Source of the DNA: Plasmopara viticola
Lineage: Eukaryota > Oomycota > Peronosporomycetes > Peronosporales > Peronosporaceae
Reading direction: 5' to 3'
Length of the DNA: 64,000 nucleotides
Assembly (NCBI GenBank): GCA_001695595.3
Contig: MBPM02000002.1
Span: 2,207,608 to 2,271,607 of the forward strand
Of the stretch, positions 24,937 to 33,528 are shown one piece after another. Numbering within the stretch: position 1 is the first letter of the stretch; the number at the start of each line of letters is the position of its first letter. The position numbers and the translations under genes were made by a program. A model generated the notes under the pieces. It ran no database searches and was not told the origin of the DNA. It saw nothing but the letters and a program-made list of their open reading frames with translations.

Positions 24937-26016
24937 TTACTTTTTTAACGAAGCGAGGTACATTTCCAGCGACTTTTGGACCTTGTCGGTCTGTGCAAAG
25001 TCGATAAACATCTCGAGGTCCTTGTCACGGGTAGAACTCAGTCGATTTGCCGTCTCTTGACGCATCTGTTGTTTCGTCTTTACACGTGCCATATCTATCA
25101 ATCATCAATAGGATCGAATCAGCCGTGTAAACCTGGTAAAGAACCCTTTTCAACGCTCACCTGGTATGGCAAGCCATTTGGCCATCGCAACTTCAGCCCG
25201 TGGCAACACTTCATCAAAAGCCACAGCCTCATCCACCAACCCAATGGCTTTTGCCTTGTTAGCATCCACTTGCATGCCAAGGCCCAGCATTTTCTCGGCT
25301 TCGCGATGCCCAATCGTGTTGACAAACGTGTCTCGGAACCAAAAGGGCGCCACGATGCCCAGCTGGGTCTCGTTGAGGCCAATCAAGGGCTTGCCACTCG
25401 TCATGATACGATAGTCGCAGCACATGGCCAACAAACAGCCTCCTGCTGGACTGTGGCCTTCAATGGCCGCAATTGCAGCGAGACGCGTCGTGTAGAGGCG
25501 TAGAAATAGAGATTGAAGCGCCGTCCAGAATTTCGTAATCTTGGTCGGCTGCGGCAATAGCGTAGCCTTTCAACATGACCTTTTGACAAGATTACAACAA
25601 CCTAATTACCTGAGGTTTGTACATTTCCATAATGTCCAAGCCAGCCGAAAAGATCTTGTGGTTCGAGGACGCCAAGATAATGCCTCTGGAACGTAAGAAG
25701 GTCGATGAATTCCACTATGGTCAACATCTTTAGGTATTAAGAGTCGTACCGCATGCTCTTATCATCCTCAAGCTTCTTAATGGACATGTCGAGCTCTGTA
25801 AGCAGCTACTTCATCAACGTGACCGTGAGATTAACAAGCTCGATGGTGTGCATGGAACGCAAAGAAACGCACGGCCGTGTTGAGCGAATTGACGGGCAAG
25901 CGGTTCATCCGCACAACCGCGTACTTTTCCTTCTTCTCTACCAGCACGAGTGGTTCACATGATGAGGAGAACAAGCGAATAGCTAGACGCGATGGACGCT
26001 GCAAGGTAGAGGTCAT
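24937..26016 (-). CDS. ECI1: Mitochondrial 3,2-trans-enoyl-CoA isomerase
   Basis: Shifts 3-cis/trans double bonds to 2-trans-enoyl-CoA, so that unsaturated fatty acids can enter beta-oxidation. I infer five exons on the minus strand: 25873-26016, 25750-25805, 25610-25685, 25161-25548 and 24937-25094. Introns are 61-67 bp, GT-AG, giving 273 residues. The joins restore PVNSLNTALLTELDMSIKKL, IFSAGLDIMEMY (oxyanion-hole region of the crotonase fold) and IEGHSPAGGCLLAMCCDYRI, followed by GLNETQLGIVAPFWF, which is typical of enoyl-CoA isomerase. The C-terminus ends ...EMYLASLKK. The N-terminus is rich in Arg/Ser/Leu without acidic residues (RLAIRLFSSS), consistent with a mitochondrial presequence. 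No peroxisomal SKL ending is present. It is divergent from the aspartate-semialdehyde dehydrogenase gene. Confidence 0.93.
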
Positions 26017-26184
26017 GGGAGCAAGAAAAGCTGCAAACTATCTAGGATATGATTGCAGTCCCGGTATCATACCCCTCAAAAAATCGGTACTTCTCTACAG
26101 AATACTAGCCTCCAGTGCGGTTCGTCCTCAAGAAATGTACCGGTATTTTTCGGCGGTTGGCCGACCCGCGACTGGCCACTTAAC
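26017..26184. promoter_or_regulatory. Divergent promoter region
   Basis: 168 bp between the start codons of the isomerase (-) and aspartate-semialdehyde dehydrogenase (+). It must hold both 5' UTRs and core promoters. No motif is clear enough to name. Confidence 0.5.
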
Positions 26185-27348
26185 ATGGACGGCAAGACGA
26201 TTGGCATTTGCGGCGCGACAGGTGCCGTCGGCATTGAGATCATCTCGGTCTTGTCTGCACTCAACTTTCCAGTCAAGCAGTTGGTCCTCTTTGCGTCGTC
26301 GCGCTCAGCGGGTAAAAAAGTAGACACTGCGTTTGGCTGCATCACGATCTCGCTCTTTTCCCTGGAAAAGGCCGCCAAATTAGATTACGTCTTTTTGGCC
26401 GTATCCGGTGACTTTTCCCTTCAATACGCCAAGGAGCTCGCTGCAGTCCCAAATGGCCCGATCGTCATTGATAACTCGTCGGCGTTCCGTCGCGATCCCG
26501 ACATTCCGCTTGTCATTCCCGAGATCAATGGCCATGTGCTCCTGCCAAAGCGTCACCAGCCACAACATAAGCTCATTGCCAACCCAAATTGTACGACTGC
26601 CATTGCTGCAATGGCACTCTGGCCGCTTCACTGTGAATTTGGCATTAAGAGACTCATCGTGGCCACGTACCAAGCCGCTAGTGGTGCTGGAACTGCGGGG
26701 ATGGAGGAATTGGCCGATGGTGCCAAGACTTTTTTGGCCGACGAACCTGTCACGTACAAGGTCTTTTCGTACCCTCTTCCTTTCAATCTCATTCCCCACA
26801 TCGACAAGTTTCAAGAGAATGGCTATACGAAAGAAGAGATGAAGGTTACATGGGAGACGCGCAAGATCTTTAATGAATCAAAGCTCGCGGTGAGCTGTAC
26901 TGCTGTCCGTATCCCTATCATGCGTGCACATTCAGAAGCTCTTACGATCGAGACGGTCAAGCGCGTGGATGTCGCTCGTGCTCGAGAATTGCTGGCCAAG
27001 GCAGATGGTGTAGATCTCGTTGATGAGCCGAGTAAACTGCTCTATCCCATGCCCAAAAGCGCGACCAAGAAGTTTAACATTGAAGCTGGTCGGGTGCGCA
27101 AGAGTCTGGTTTACGATGACCACGGCTTGGAGCTCTTTGTGTCTGGCGACCAGCTCTTGCGTGGTGCAGCGCTCAATGCCGTGCTGATTGCTGATTTTCT
27201 CGAAAATCCGCGTCGGACTCCGCAATTTACGAAAAAACTGACGTTGTTTACGCTATCAAAGGACCAGAAACAATTGATGCTGGGGCTTGTAGCAGGCGTT
27301 GCTGTGAGTATAGCTTCCTTGCTCGCGTTTAGCCTAAGAAAACACTAA
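26185..27348 (+). CDS. Aspartate-semialdehyde dehydrogenase with C-terminal membrane tail
   Basis: Reduces aspartyl phosphate to aspartate semialdehyde with NADPH, the second step of the aspartate pathway towards threonine, methionine and lysine. A single exon of 387 residues from ATG 26185. N-terminal Rossmann motif GATGAVG (about 10-16), SSRSAGKK phosphate-binding region, DNSSAFR, catalytic cysteine Cys136 in NPNCTT, and YQAASGAG all match the family. The enzyme core ends around residue 345 (IADFLENPRR). About 40 extra residues follow, with a hydrophobic stretch LMLGLVAGVAVSIASLLAF and a basic RKH end, which looks like a tail anchor. I do not know this tail from bacterial or fungal enzymes. 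The gene is convergent with the LRR gene, with only 33 bp between the stops. Confidence 0.93.
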   Translation: MDGKTIGICGATGAVGIEIISVLSALNFPVKQLVLFASSRSAGKKVDTAFGCITISLFSLEKAAKLDYVFLAVSGDFSLQYAKELAAVPNGPIVIDNSSAFRRDPDIPLVIPEINGHVLLPKRHQPQHKLIANPNCTTAIAAMALWPLHCEFGIKRLIVATYQAASGAGTAGMEELADGAKTFLADEPVTYKVFSYPLPFNLIPHIDKFQENGYTKEEMKVTWETRKIFNESKLAVSCTAVRIPIMRAHSEALTIETVKRVDVARARELLAKADGVDLVDEPSKLLYPMPKSATKKFNIEAGRVRKSLVYDDHGLELFVSGDQLLRGAALNAVLIADFLENPRRTPQFTKKLTLFTLSKDQKQLMLGLVAGVAVSIASLLAFSLRKH

Positions 27349-27381
27349 CACTTTAAAGCAAAGGCGAATATTTTGCAAATC

Positions 27382-28656
27382 TCAGTCGAACTTGCTGTTG
27401 TTGTTTAATGCTTTTACTAGTAAAGCTGAGCTGTTTGGATTGCACGATGCACCTGTAATTTCGAGACCATTCTTTTCAGAGTGCGATTTTAAAGAAATGG
27501 ATGAAGAGTGAAGCTGATGTTCAGCTAGACTACGTTTGCGTGGTTCTGCATTGCTGAACTTGACTTGTCGTTCTTTACTAGAAGAAGGACCCTGAACACG
27601 TGAGCTCGGTTCTGTCCGCTTCCTACAGTGCATAGTGTCAGATCGAATGTTCCCAGATTGGTCTCCTGTATCGCACCTGTACTTGTGAGCAAGGTGCGAC
27701 TGCATCATACGTCGCTGGTTGGCATTGATTTCTTTCTTGTCCAGCAACGCTGCAAGGAACGAGGTTAGCAAATAAATGTTACCGATCTCGCAATCGACGA
27801 CTAACCTAAGCGTTGGGAAGAAAAAATAATGGTTTTTTCACGATACTTGGCTTCCAACGTGACCTCATTCCCGCGCAAATCGAGCTCCACGAGCGACGGA
27901 ACACTTCCAACCAACGCAAAGATGTCTTCCAAGTCACAAATTAGGTTCTTGGAGAGGTCGAGCTGTTCCAGACACAGAAGTCCACCGAGTGGTTTTGATG
28001 ACACCACTCGACAATTGGAAAGGTCCAAGACGCGCAAGGAACACTGCATCAAAGATACACAAGCGTCATGGATTGCAAAATAGACAGCAAATGATCAATA
28101 AGTCTACCGCCAACGTTCGCAGAGTGTCTTCGTCGAATGAAAAGTGCAGGTTTATCGGAATCTTTTGATTTGCCAAGTAGAGCTCTTGCAATTGCAAACA
28201 ATCACTCAAGCCCTCTAATTTCACAATACTATTGTTTTCAAGGTACAACTTTTCCAAGAGCGTAAGCCGCTCTAGATTCTCAATTCGTTGTAGTCGATTG
28301 TTTTGCAGATGAAGATGAGTGAGCTGTGGTATTCCATCGAGGTTTTCAATGGTCTTGATTTGATTGTCGTACAAGTAAAGTACCTTTAGATTAGGACAGT
28401 GGTGCAAGTTTTGGATTTTACATAAGAAACCAGAATGGTCTTTTTGTTTCTTTTGATCTGTGCTGACGTTTCCATTTAATGTTAAGTGCGTAATTCGCTT
28501 CAAAAATTGCGAGAGGTTTTCATGCTTGCCGACACTTAACTTCGTGGCATGAAGTAACAACTCAATGGTAATCTCCAAATGGCCACCTTCTCGTTCCTCT
28601 ATCTCTGTCTCGCGCTGGTTATTACCAGCGTCCAGGAAGCGCATGTTTCGCATCAA
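27382..28656 (-). CDS. PPP1R42-like leucine-rich-repeat protein
   Basis: Three exons on the minus strand: 28108-28656, 27806-28043 and 27382-27749. GT-AG introns of 64 and 56 bp give 384 residues. The joins restore LRTLACSLRVLDLSN and SQRLALLDKKEIN, matching animal PPP1R42 (LRRC67/TLLR), a leucine-rich-repeat protein linked to protein phosphatase 1 and to centrosomes and cilia. Residues 55-260 carry SDS22-type repeats such as LKVLYLYDNQIKTIENL and LTHLHLQNNRLQRIENL. The last 115 residues are basic, Ser-rich and probably disordered. I start at ATG 28656, since the longer frame begins with TTG; ATG 28644 is an alternative. It is divergent from the helicase gene by 328 bp. Ortholog assignment rests on remembered family similarity. 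Confidence 0.85.
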
Positions 28657-28984
28657 CAAATTTTTTTTAAGAATGGGTTCAATTTTGTCAAGTGCGCATC
28701 TATTGATAGACAGATTTTTTTTTTACCGATTGCAGATACTGTAATGGTTTAGTCTTTTTATTTCGTGTCATATACACCCTCGAGACTGGTCTAAATTGTG
28801 TTTTTGGGCTCATTTAGCCATGCCACATTTCTATTTTGACCAATCCGAAGGACAACCAAACAGTTTTTTGGCCAATTGAATTATGCCACCATATCTCTTA
28901 AGAATTGAATGGCGCGGAGGCATTGCGACCCCCCATTCACTTTTGTGAGCAGGAAACCCTAAGCTGAAGAAAGGAGCGACAAAT
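28657..28984. promoter_or_regulatory. Divergent promoter region, LRR gene / helicase
   Basis: 328 bp between start codons. On the plus strand GGGCTCATTTAGCCATGCC at 28807-28825 weakly resembles the oomycete initiator (GCTCATTYYNCA), and CCCATTCACTTTTGTGAG at 28933-28950 is another candidate start region about 40 bp before the helicase ATG. Neither is a full match. Confidence 0.35.
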
Positions 28985-31082
28985 ATGGCGGAAAAAGGTG
29001 CGTCTTTTAATCATGTGCTCGAGTAAAAATCTGCGGCGTTGCTTTTTGAGCAAGATACTGCAAAAGCTGCTTCATCACTCTCTGGCTATCGCATGCTTGA
29101 TTTGCGATATAAAGATCTCGACTGACGTGGCATCTACCTTTTTTAATTTGTCACACTATCAATTTATAGGCAGATCTACATACGTACCACCGCATATGCG
29201 CGGAGGTGGCGGTGGCGGTGGCAGTGGAGACTGCAATCGAAACGAAAACGATCGTCGCGGTGGCTTTGAAGACCGTCGTGGCGGTAACGGTGGCTATGAC
29301 CGTCGTAGTGGTTCACGTGATCGTGGCTACGGCACGCGCAGTGGCTCAAACGAGCGTGGTGACGGTCCGCCACGTGCTACAAATTCTCGGTGGTCTGGCT
29401 TTGACTCTGATCGTCGCGACGACCGTCGTGGAGGGTATGGTGACGACCGTCGTGGTGGCTACGGAGGTGGCTACGGGCGTGGCGGTGGCGGAGGTACCGC
29501 TCGTATTAACGAATTAGGCTACCATGGCGATGTGCGTCGCAATGAGCGGCTTGAGCATGAGCTCTTTGGTGACGCGAAGTCCTCGGGTATTAATTTTGAC
29601 AAGTACGACGACATTCCTGTCGAAACAAGTGGTGAAAACGTACCGGATCCCGTCTCGGACTTTTCTCCAGAACAGCTTGGACCTGAAGTGATTCGAAATT
29701 TGGAGTTATGTAAATACGCTAAACCTACTCCTGTGCAAAAGTACTCGATTCCGATTGGATTAGCGGGTCGTGACATGATGGCGTGTGCTCAAACGGGTTC
29801 GGGGAAAACAGGGGGCTTTCTTTTTCCTACCCTTGCTGCCATGTTGCGCGTAGGTGGCACACCGCCACCGGACGTTGGCCACGGACGAACGCGCAAGATA
29901 TTTCCAGCCGGCTTGATTCTATCACCAACGCGTGAGTTGGCGTCACAGATTCACGATGAAGCCAAGAAGTTTTGCTACTGTACGGGAATTGCTCCGGTTG
30001 TGATTTACGGCGGCGCAGAAGTTGGGCGTCAATTGCGCGAGCTGGAGCGTGGGTGCGATCTACTCGTTGCTACTCCTGGCCGTCTCGTTGACTTGATGGA
30101 ACGTGGTCGAATTTCACTGTCTTGTATCCGCTTTTTGATTTTGGATGAAGCTGACCGCATGCTTGACATGGGGTTTGAGCCCCAGATTCGTCGTATTGTG
30201 GAACAGGAAGACATGCCTCGGGAACGCCAGACATTTATGTTCAGTGCCACGTTTCCCCGCGAGATCCAGCGTCTTGCGTCGGATTTTTTACGGGACTATA
30301 TTTTTCTCACAGTTGGTCGAGTAGGCTCTGCTTCGAAGGATGTGAAGCAAACGGTCGAGTATATTGAACAATACGACAAGGAGGACTACTTGGTTCGTTT
30401 TTTAAATCAGGTACAGGACGGGCTTATCTTGGTCTTTGTCGAAACAAAGCGCGGAGCTGATTTTTTGGAAGACATGTTGTGTCGTGAAGGATTTCCTGCT
30501 ACGTCCATACACGGAGACCGTTCGCAGCGGGAGCGTGAACAGGCTCTTGCAAGCTTTAAATCGGGCCGTACACCTGTGCTTGTAGCGACGGATGTAGCAG
30601 CTCGTGGTCTTGATATCGATGGGGTGACTCAAGTGATCAACTTTGACTTGCCAAATAATATTGACGACTACGTGCATCGTATTGGACGTACTGGTCGTGT
30701 GGGTAATGTCGGGTATGCACTCTCGATGATGAATGAAAAGAATCGAAACATTGCCCGTGAAATGTACGAATTGATGTCTGAAAATGGCCAGGAAATTCCG
30801 GCATTCCTCGATCAGATGGCCAACAGTGGCTTTCGTAGTGGTGGTAGTCGAAGTGGTCGTGGTGGCCGTGGTGGCCGCGGCGGCTCTCGCTTTGGTGCCA
30901 GAGATTTCCGTAACGAAGAACGTGGTGGCGGTGGCAATCGTGGCTATGGTGGCGGGGGTTACAGTGGGGGCGGTGGGGGCTACGGTGGTGGTTACGGTGG
31001 CGGCGGTGGTGGCGGCTACGGTGGTGGCGGCGGCGGCCGCAGTGGTGGCTCCCGCGGTGGAGAAGACAATAGCGCCTGGTAA
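28985..31082 (+). CDS. DEAD-box RNA helicase, DDX3/Ded1 type
   Basis: ATP-dependent RNA helicase for translation initiation and mRNP remodelling. Two exons: a 13-nt first coding exon (28985-28997) and 29170-31082, separated by a 172-bp GT-AG intron. The product is 641 residues, starting [16 protein letters not shown], the eIF4E-binding-type N-terminus of the DDX3 family. Residues 15-110 are Gly/Arg/Asp-rich. The core shows the Q motif ([10 protein letters not shown]), AQTGSGKT (about 210), [17 protein letters not shown] (about 330), SAT (about 363), [11 protein letters not shown] and HRIGRTGR (about 507). The C-terminus is an RGG/GYGGG low-complexity tail typical of phase-separating RNA-binding proteins. 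The very early long intron is unlike the short introns of its neighbours and may help expression. Long antisense open frames here are shadows of the Gly-rich repeats. Confidence 0.95.
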
Positions 31083-31461
31083 CAAATGATTAGGTGGCAC
31101 AAAGATGGCAAGCAGAAGTCCGCCAGTAGAAGACATAAAGCAATGAGTTGCGGCCTGAGTGTGTGTAGAGTGTCAGGACCCGTGGTGTTTTTCTCTTTTT
31201 CGTCGCGCGGAGAGTCGGAAGAAAGCTTCCTTCGATGTACAAGTAACGTCAGGTGCCCTCACAAGCCTTGTTCGCCGTTGCCCCTTGTCTGTGGGGACTG
31301 TGAGCCGGGAGATTAGGATACGTGATGACCATTTTGCTAGCGTGTATTATAAGGCAGCGTTCTTCTTAGAAAAAAAATATACCATCTTACCTTAATGAAG
31401 AGACGAGGAATTAAAGCGTTACTTCAGTATTGATCGCCAGAGGTTTTTTGATACCCTTGAA
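31083..31461. other. Helicase / threonine aldolase intergenic region
   Basis: 379 bp between two genes on the same strand. It should contain the helicase 3' UTR and the aldolase promoter. Short open frames at 31086-31395 show no features. Confidence 0.4.
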
Positions 31462-32651
31462 ATGTCGAGAGTGCCACGAGGGATCGTGAATCTCTTGTCG
31501 GACACGGTGACGTGTCCCACCAGTGCCATGCGCCAGGTGATTGCGGCAGCAGAGGTAGGAGATGCCGTCTTTGGCTTGGATCCTTCTGTACATCAACTCG
31601 AAAAGGTGGCGGCCGAACGGCTCGGCAAGCCAGCAGCGCTCTACGTGCCCTCGTACGTTCAAATTACCGACGACAAGTGTTTGCTTGCAAGTGCTAATAG
31701 GTTGGTCTATCATCAGTGGTACCATGTCAAACTTGATTGCAATTGGCACACATTGCCGACGAGGAGAAGAGGTTATTTGCGGTGACAAGGCCCATATCTT
31801 TTTGTACGAAGGCGCAGGAGCCAGCGGTGAGGTAGCCCCGGCGGCATCTTCGCTCTCTTTTAGGCATCAAATTGACTGCTATTCCTTTTGCAGCGTACAT
31901 GGGAGTGAGTTTACACACTGTTCCGAACCAAGTGGACGGAACCCTTGCCATTCCCGCCATCTGCAAAGCTATCCGATCCGATGACCCGCATTACCCGCGC
32001 ACGCGTCTCGTAGCGATTGAAAACACGCACAATACGTGTGGGGGACGAATCCTGCCACTGTCTTATCTTCGTCAAGTCGAGCACTTGTGTCGTGAGCGCA
32101 ATTTACGCCTCCACGTTGACGGAGCTCGACTGGCTAACGCCAGTGTGGCGTCCGGCATTCCCATGGATGAATTAGTACGCGGTGCGGACTCGGTCTCGCT
32201 CTGTTTAAGCAAAGGCCTCGGTGCACCCATTGGCTCGATTCTTGCTGGATCTGAGGAGTTTATACATCATGCCACGCGCCTTCGCAAGTCGTTGGGTGGT
32301 GGGATGCGTCAAGCCGGCATCGTTGCGTCAGCTGGACTGTACGCACTCGAAAACCAGTTTGATCGTTTGATGGACGACCATATCAACGCGCGGACACTAG
32401 CACGCGGTCTCTCGGGCATCTCTGGCGTAGAGATCGACCCTCATACGGTCGATACGAACATTGTCTTTTTTACGCTCACTCCAGACGCCAAGCTGGACGC
32501 GACGACACTTGTCCAGAAACTGGAAGTGGAAATGGGCGTGCTCGCTGGAGCCTATGCAGACGCCAACCGTATACGTATCGTGACGAATTTGCATATTTCA
32601 AGTCAGGACGTCGAGTATACTGTGTCGGCAATCCGCACACTCTTGAGCTGA
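31462..32651 (+). CDS. Threonine aldolase (PLP-dependent)
   Basis: Cleaves L-threonine or L-allo-threonine to glycine and acetaldehyde. Three exons: 31462-31652, 31717-31826 and 31894-32651. Introns are 64 and 67 bp, GT-AG, giving 352 residues, the usual length. The joins restore [15 protein letters not shown] and [18 protein letters not shown]. Family marks: the N-terminal LLSDTVT...M motif (SDT), [29 protein letters not shown] (Asp that pairs with the PLP ring nitrogen), and [14 protein letters not shown] with the Schiff-base lysine near residue 206. The following [10 protein letters not shown] is also typical. No transit peptide, so probably cytosolic. Stereospecificity cannot be read from the sequence. 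Confidence 0.93.
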
Positions 32652-32685
32652 GCTATCAGCGCGAGAGTGATATGGTACGCATAGT

Positions 32686-32708
32686 GCTAAAAGCCTTTGG
32701 CTTTTAGC
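32686..32708 (+). other. Hairpin just past threonine aldolase
   Basis: GCTAAAAGCC-TTT-GGCTTTTAGC forms a perfect 10-bp stem with a 3-nt loop, 35 bp after the stop codon. It would lie in the 3' UTR of the aldolase transcript and could affect stability or 3' end formation. Function is inference. Confidence 0.7.
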
Positions 32709-33174
32709 TTATATTGTATCATTAGTGTATACAGCTAGCTATAATTGAGACAACAAACCCCTTCTTTCTTCGATATGGGCAGTACTGAGTCTTGATGATA
32801 AACACCACTGTTCCATTTCAAATAGGACTTCTTGCTCAAGAGTTTAACAAGCAATTCGTAGCAATTTACGACAGCCAGCAGGTGGGCATCGTCACGCCAA
32901 TTGGTGGAGTTGGCCGTCAAGGCGCAGCTGATGGTGGAGGGCAGCTCGGTTTCGAAGGTGCTGCGCCGGGAAAACCAATAGTGATGAGAGCGGCAATGCG
33001 TTTAGAGGAGGGTTGAACCGCCGTCGTCGTCGACTTTGAAGATCAAATATAAGTTTATGTCTTTTGTAGCCATTGCCCTACTTTTCTCATATTTGTAAGT
33101 TAGCTCAGCAACTAGAAATAAAATTCAATATAATCAATTGGTTTTTGTTGGGTAAGACTTCTCTATCACCGAAT
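32709..33174. other. Region between threonine aldolase and SINE-like copy 2
   Basis: An open frame from ATG 32795 to 33016 (73 codons, Gly-rich C-terminus) is present but has no recognised family, and overlapping minus-strand frames exist. I do not call a gene. Confidence that it is coding is low. Confidence 0.2.
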
Positions 33175-33184
33175 AAAACTATAT

Positions 33185-33518
33185 GTAATGTAATGTAATG
33201 TATTACGTTATCGCGGTGCCAACTTATGCACGTGCTAGGCTCAGTCTGGCTAGTCCACGGCATAGAGTGGTGTCCGCATACGTCGGGTCTCGTTCGGCGG
33301 GCAGTGCAGCCAGCACCGAGGTCGTGAGGGTCTTCCATTATTTTGCTTAGCTCTGACTTGGTAAGAGCCCAGGTGGCGCCCGGTGCCAGAGACCGTCGCG
33401 TCGAGGGTGAGACTCGTTAGAGACCTGCAGATGCCCGAGAGCACCAGCCCAAAGCGCGCGAGCATTAAGCCCCCGCGCTTGGAAGGAGGGCGTCACCCCA
33501 ACCTTTTCCAAGCTGAAA
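33185..33518 (-). mobile_element. SINE-like retroposon, copy 2
   Basis: 334 bp, same family as 1042-1362 but in reverse orientation. It is flanked by the direct repeat AAAACTATAT at 33175-33184 and 33519-33528. The 3' tail (left end on the plus strand) is a run of GTAAT pentamers. The body is nearly identical to copy 4. Open frames here (33105-33571) are part of the repeat and not genes. Confidence 0.85.
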
Positions 33519-33528
33519 AAAACTATAT

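Noticed and set aside
26380..26842. Frames of 144 codons on both strands over ASADH
   Set aside because: Shadows of a well-conserved enzyme gene in other frames.
29176..29517. His/Arg-rich and Val/Ala-rich frames over the helicase N-terminus
   Set aside because: Out-of-frame readings of GGT/CGT repeats coding Gly and Arg.
30402..31136. 244-codon minus-strand open frame rich in Thr/Ala
   Set aside because: It is the antisense shadow of the Gly-rich tail and core of the helicase; it has no start context or domain of its own.
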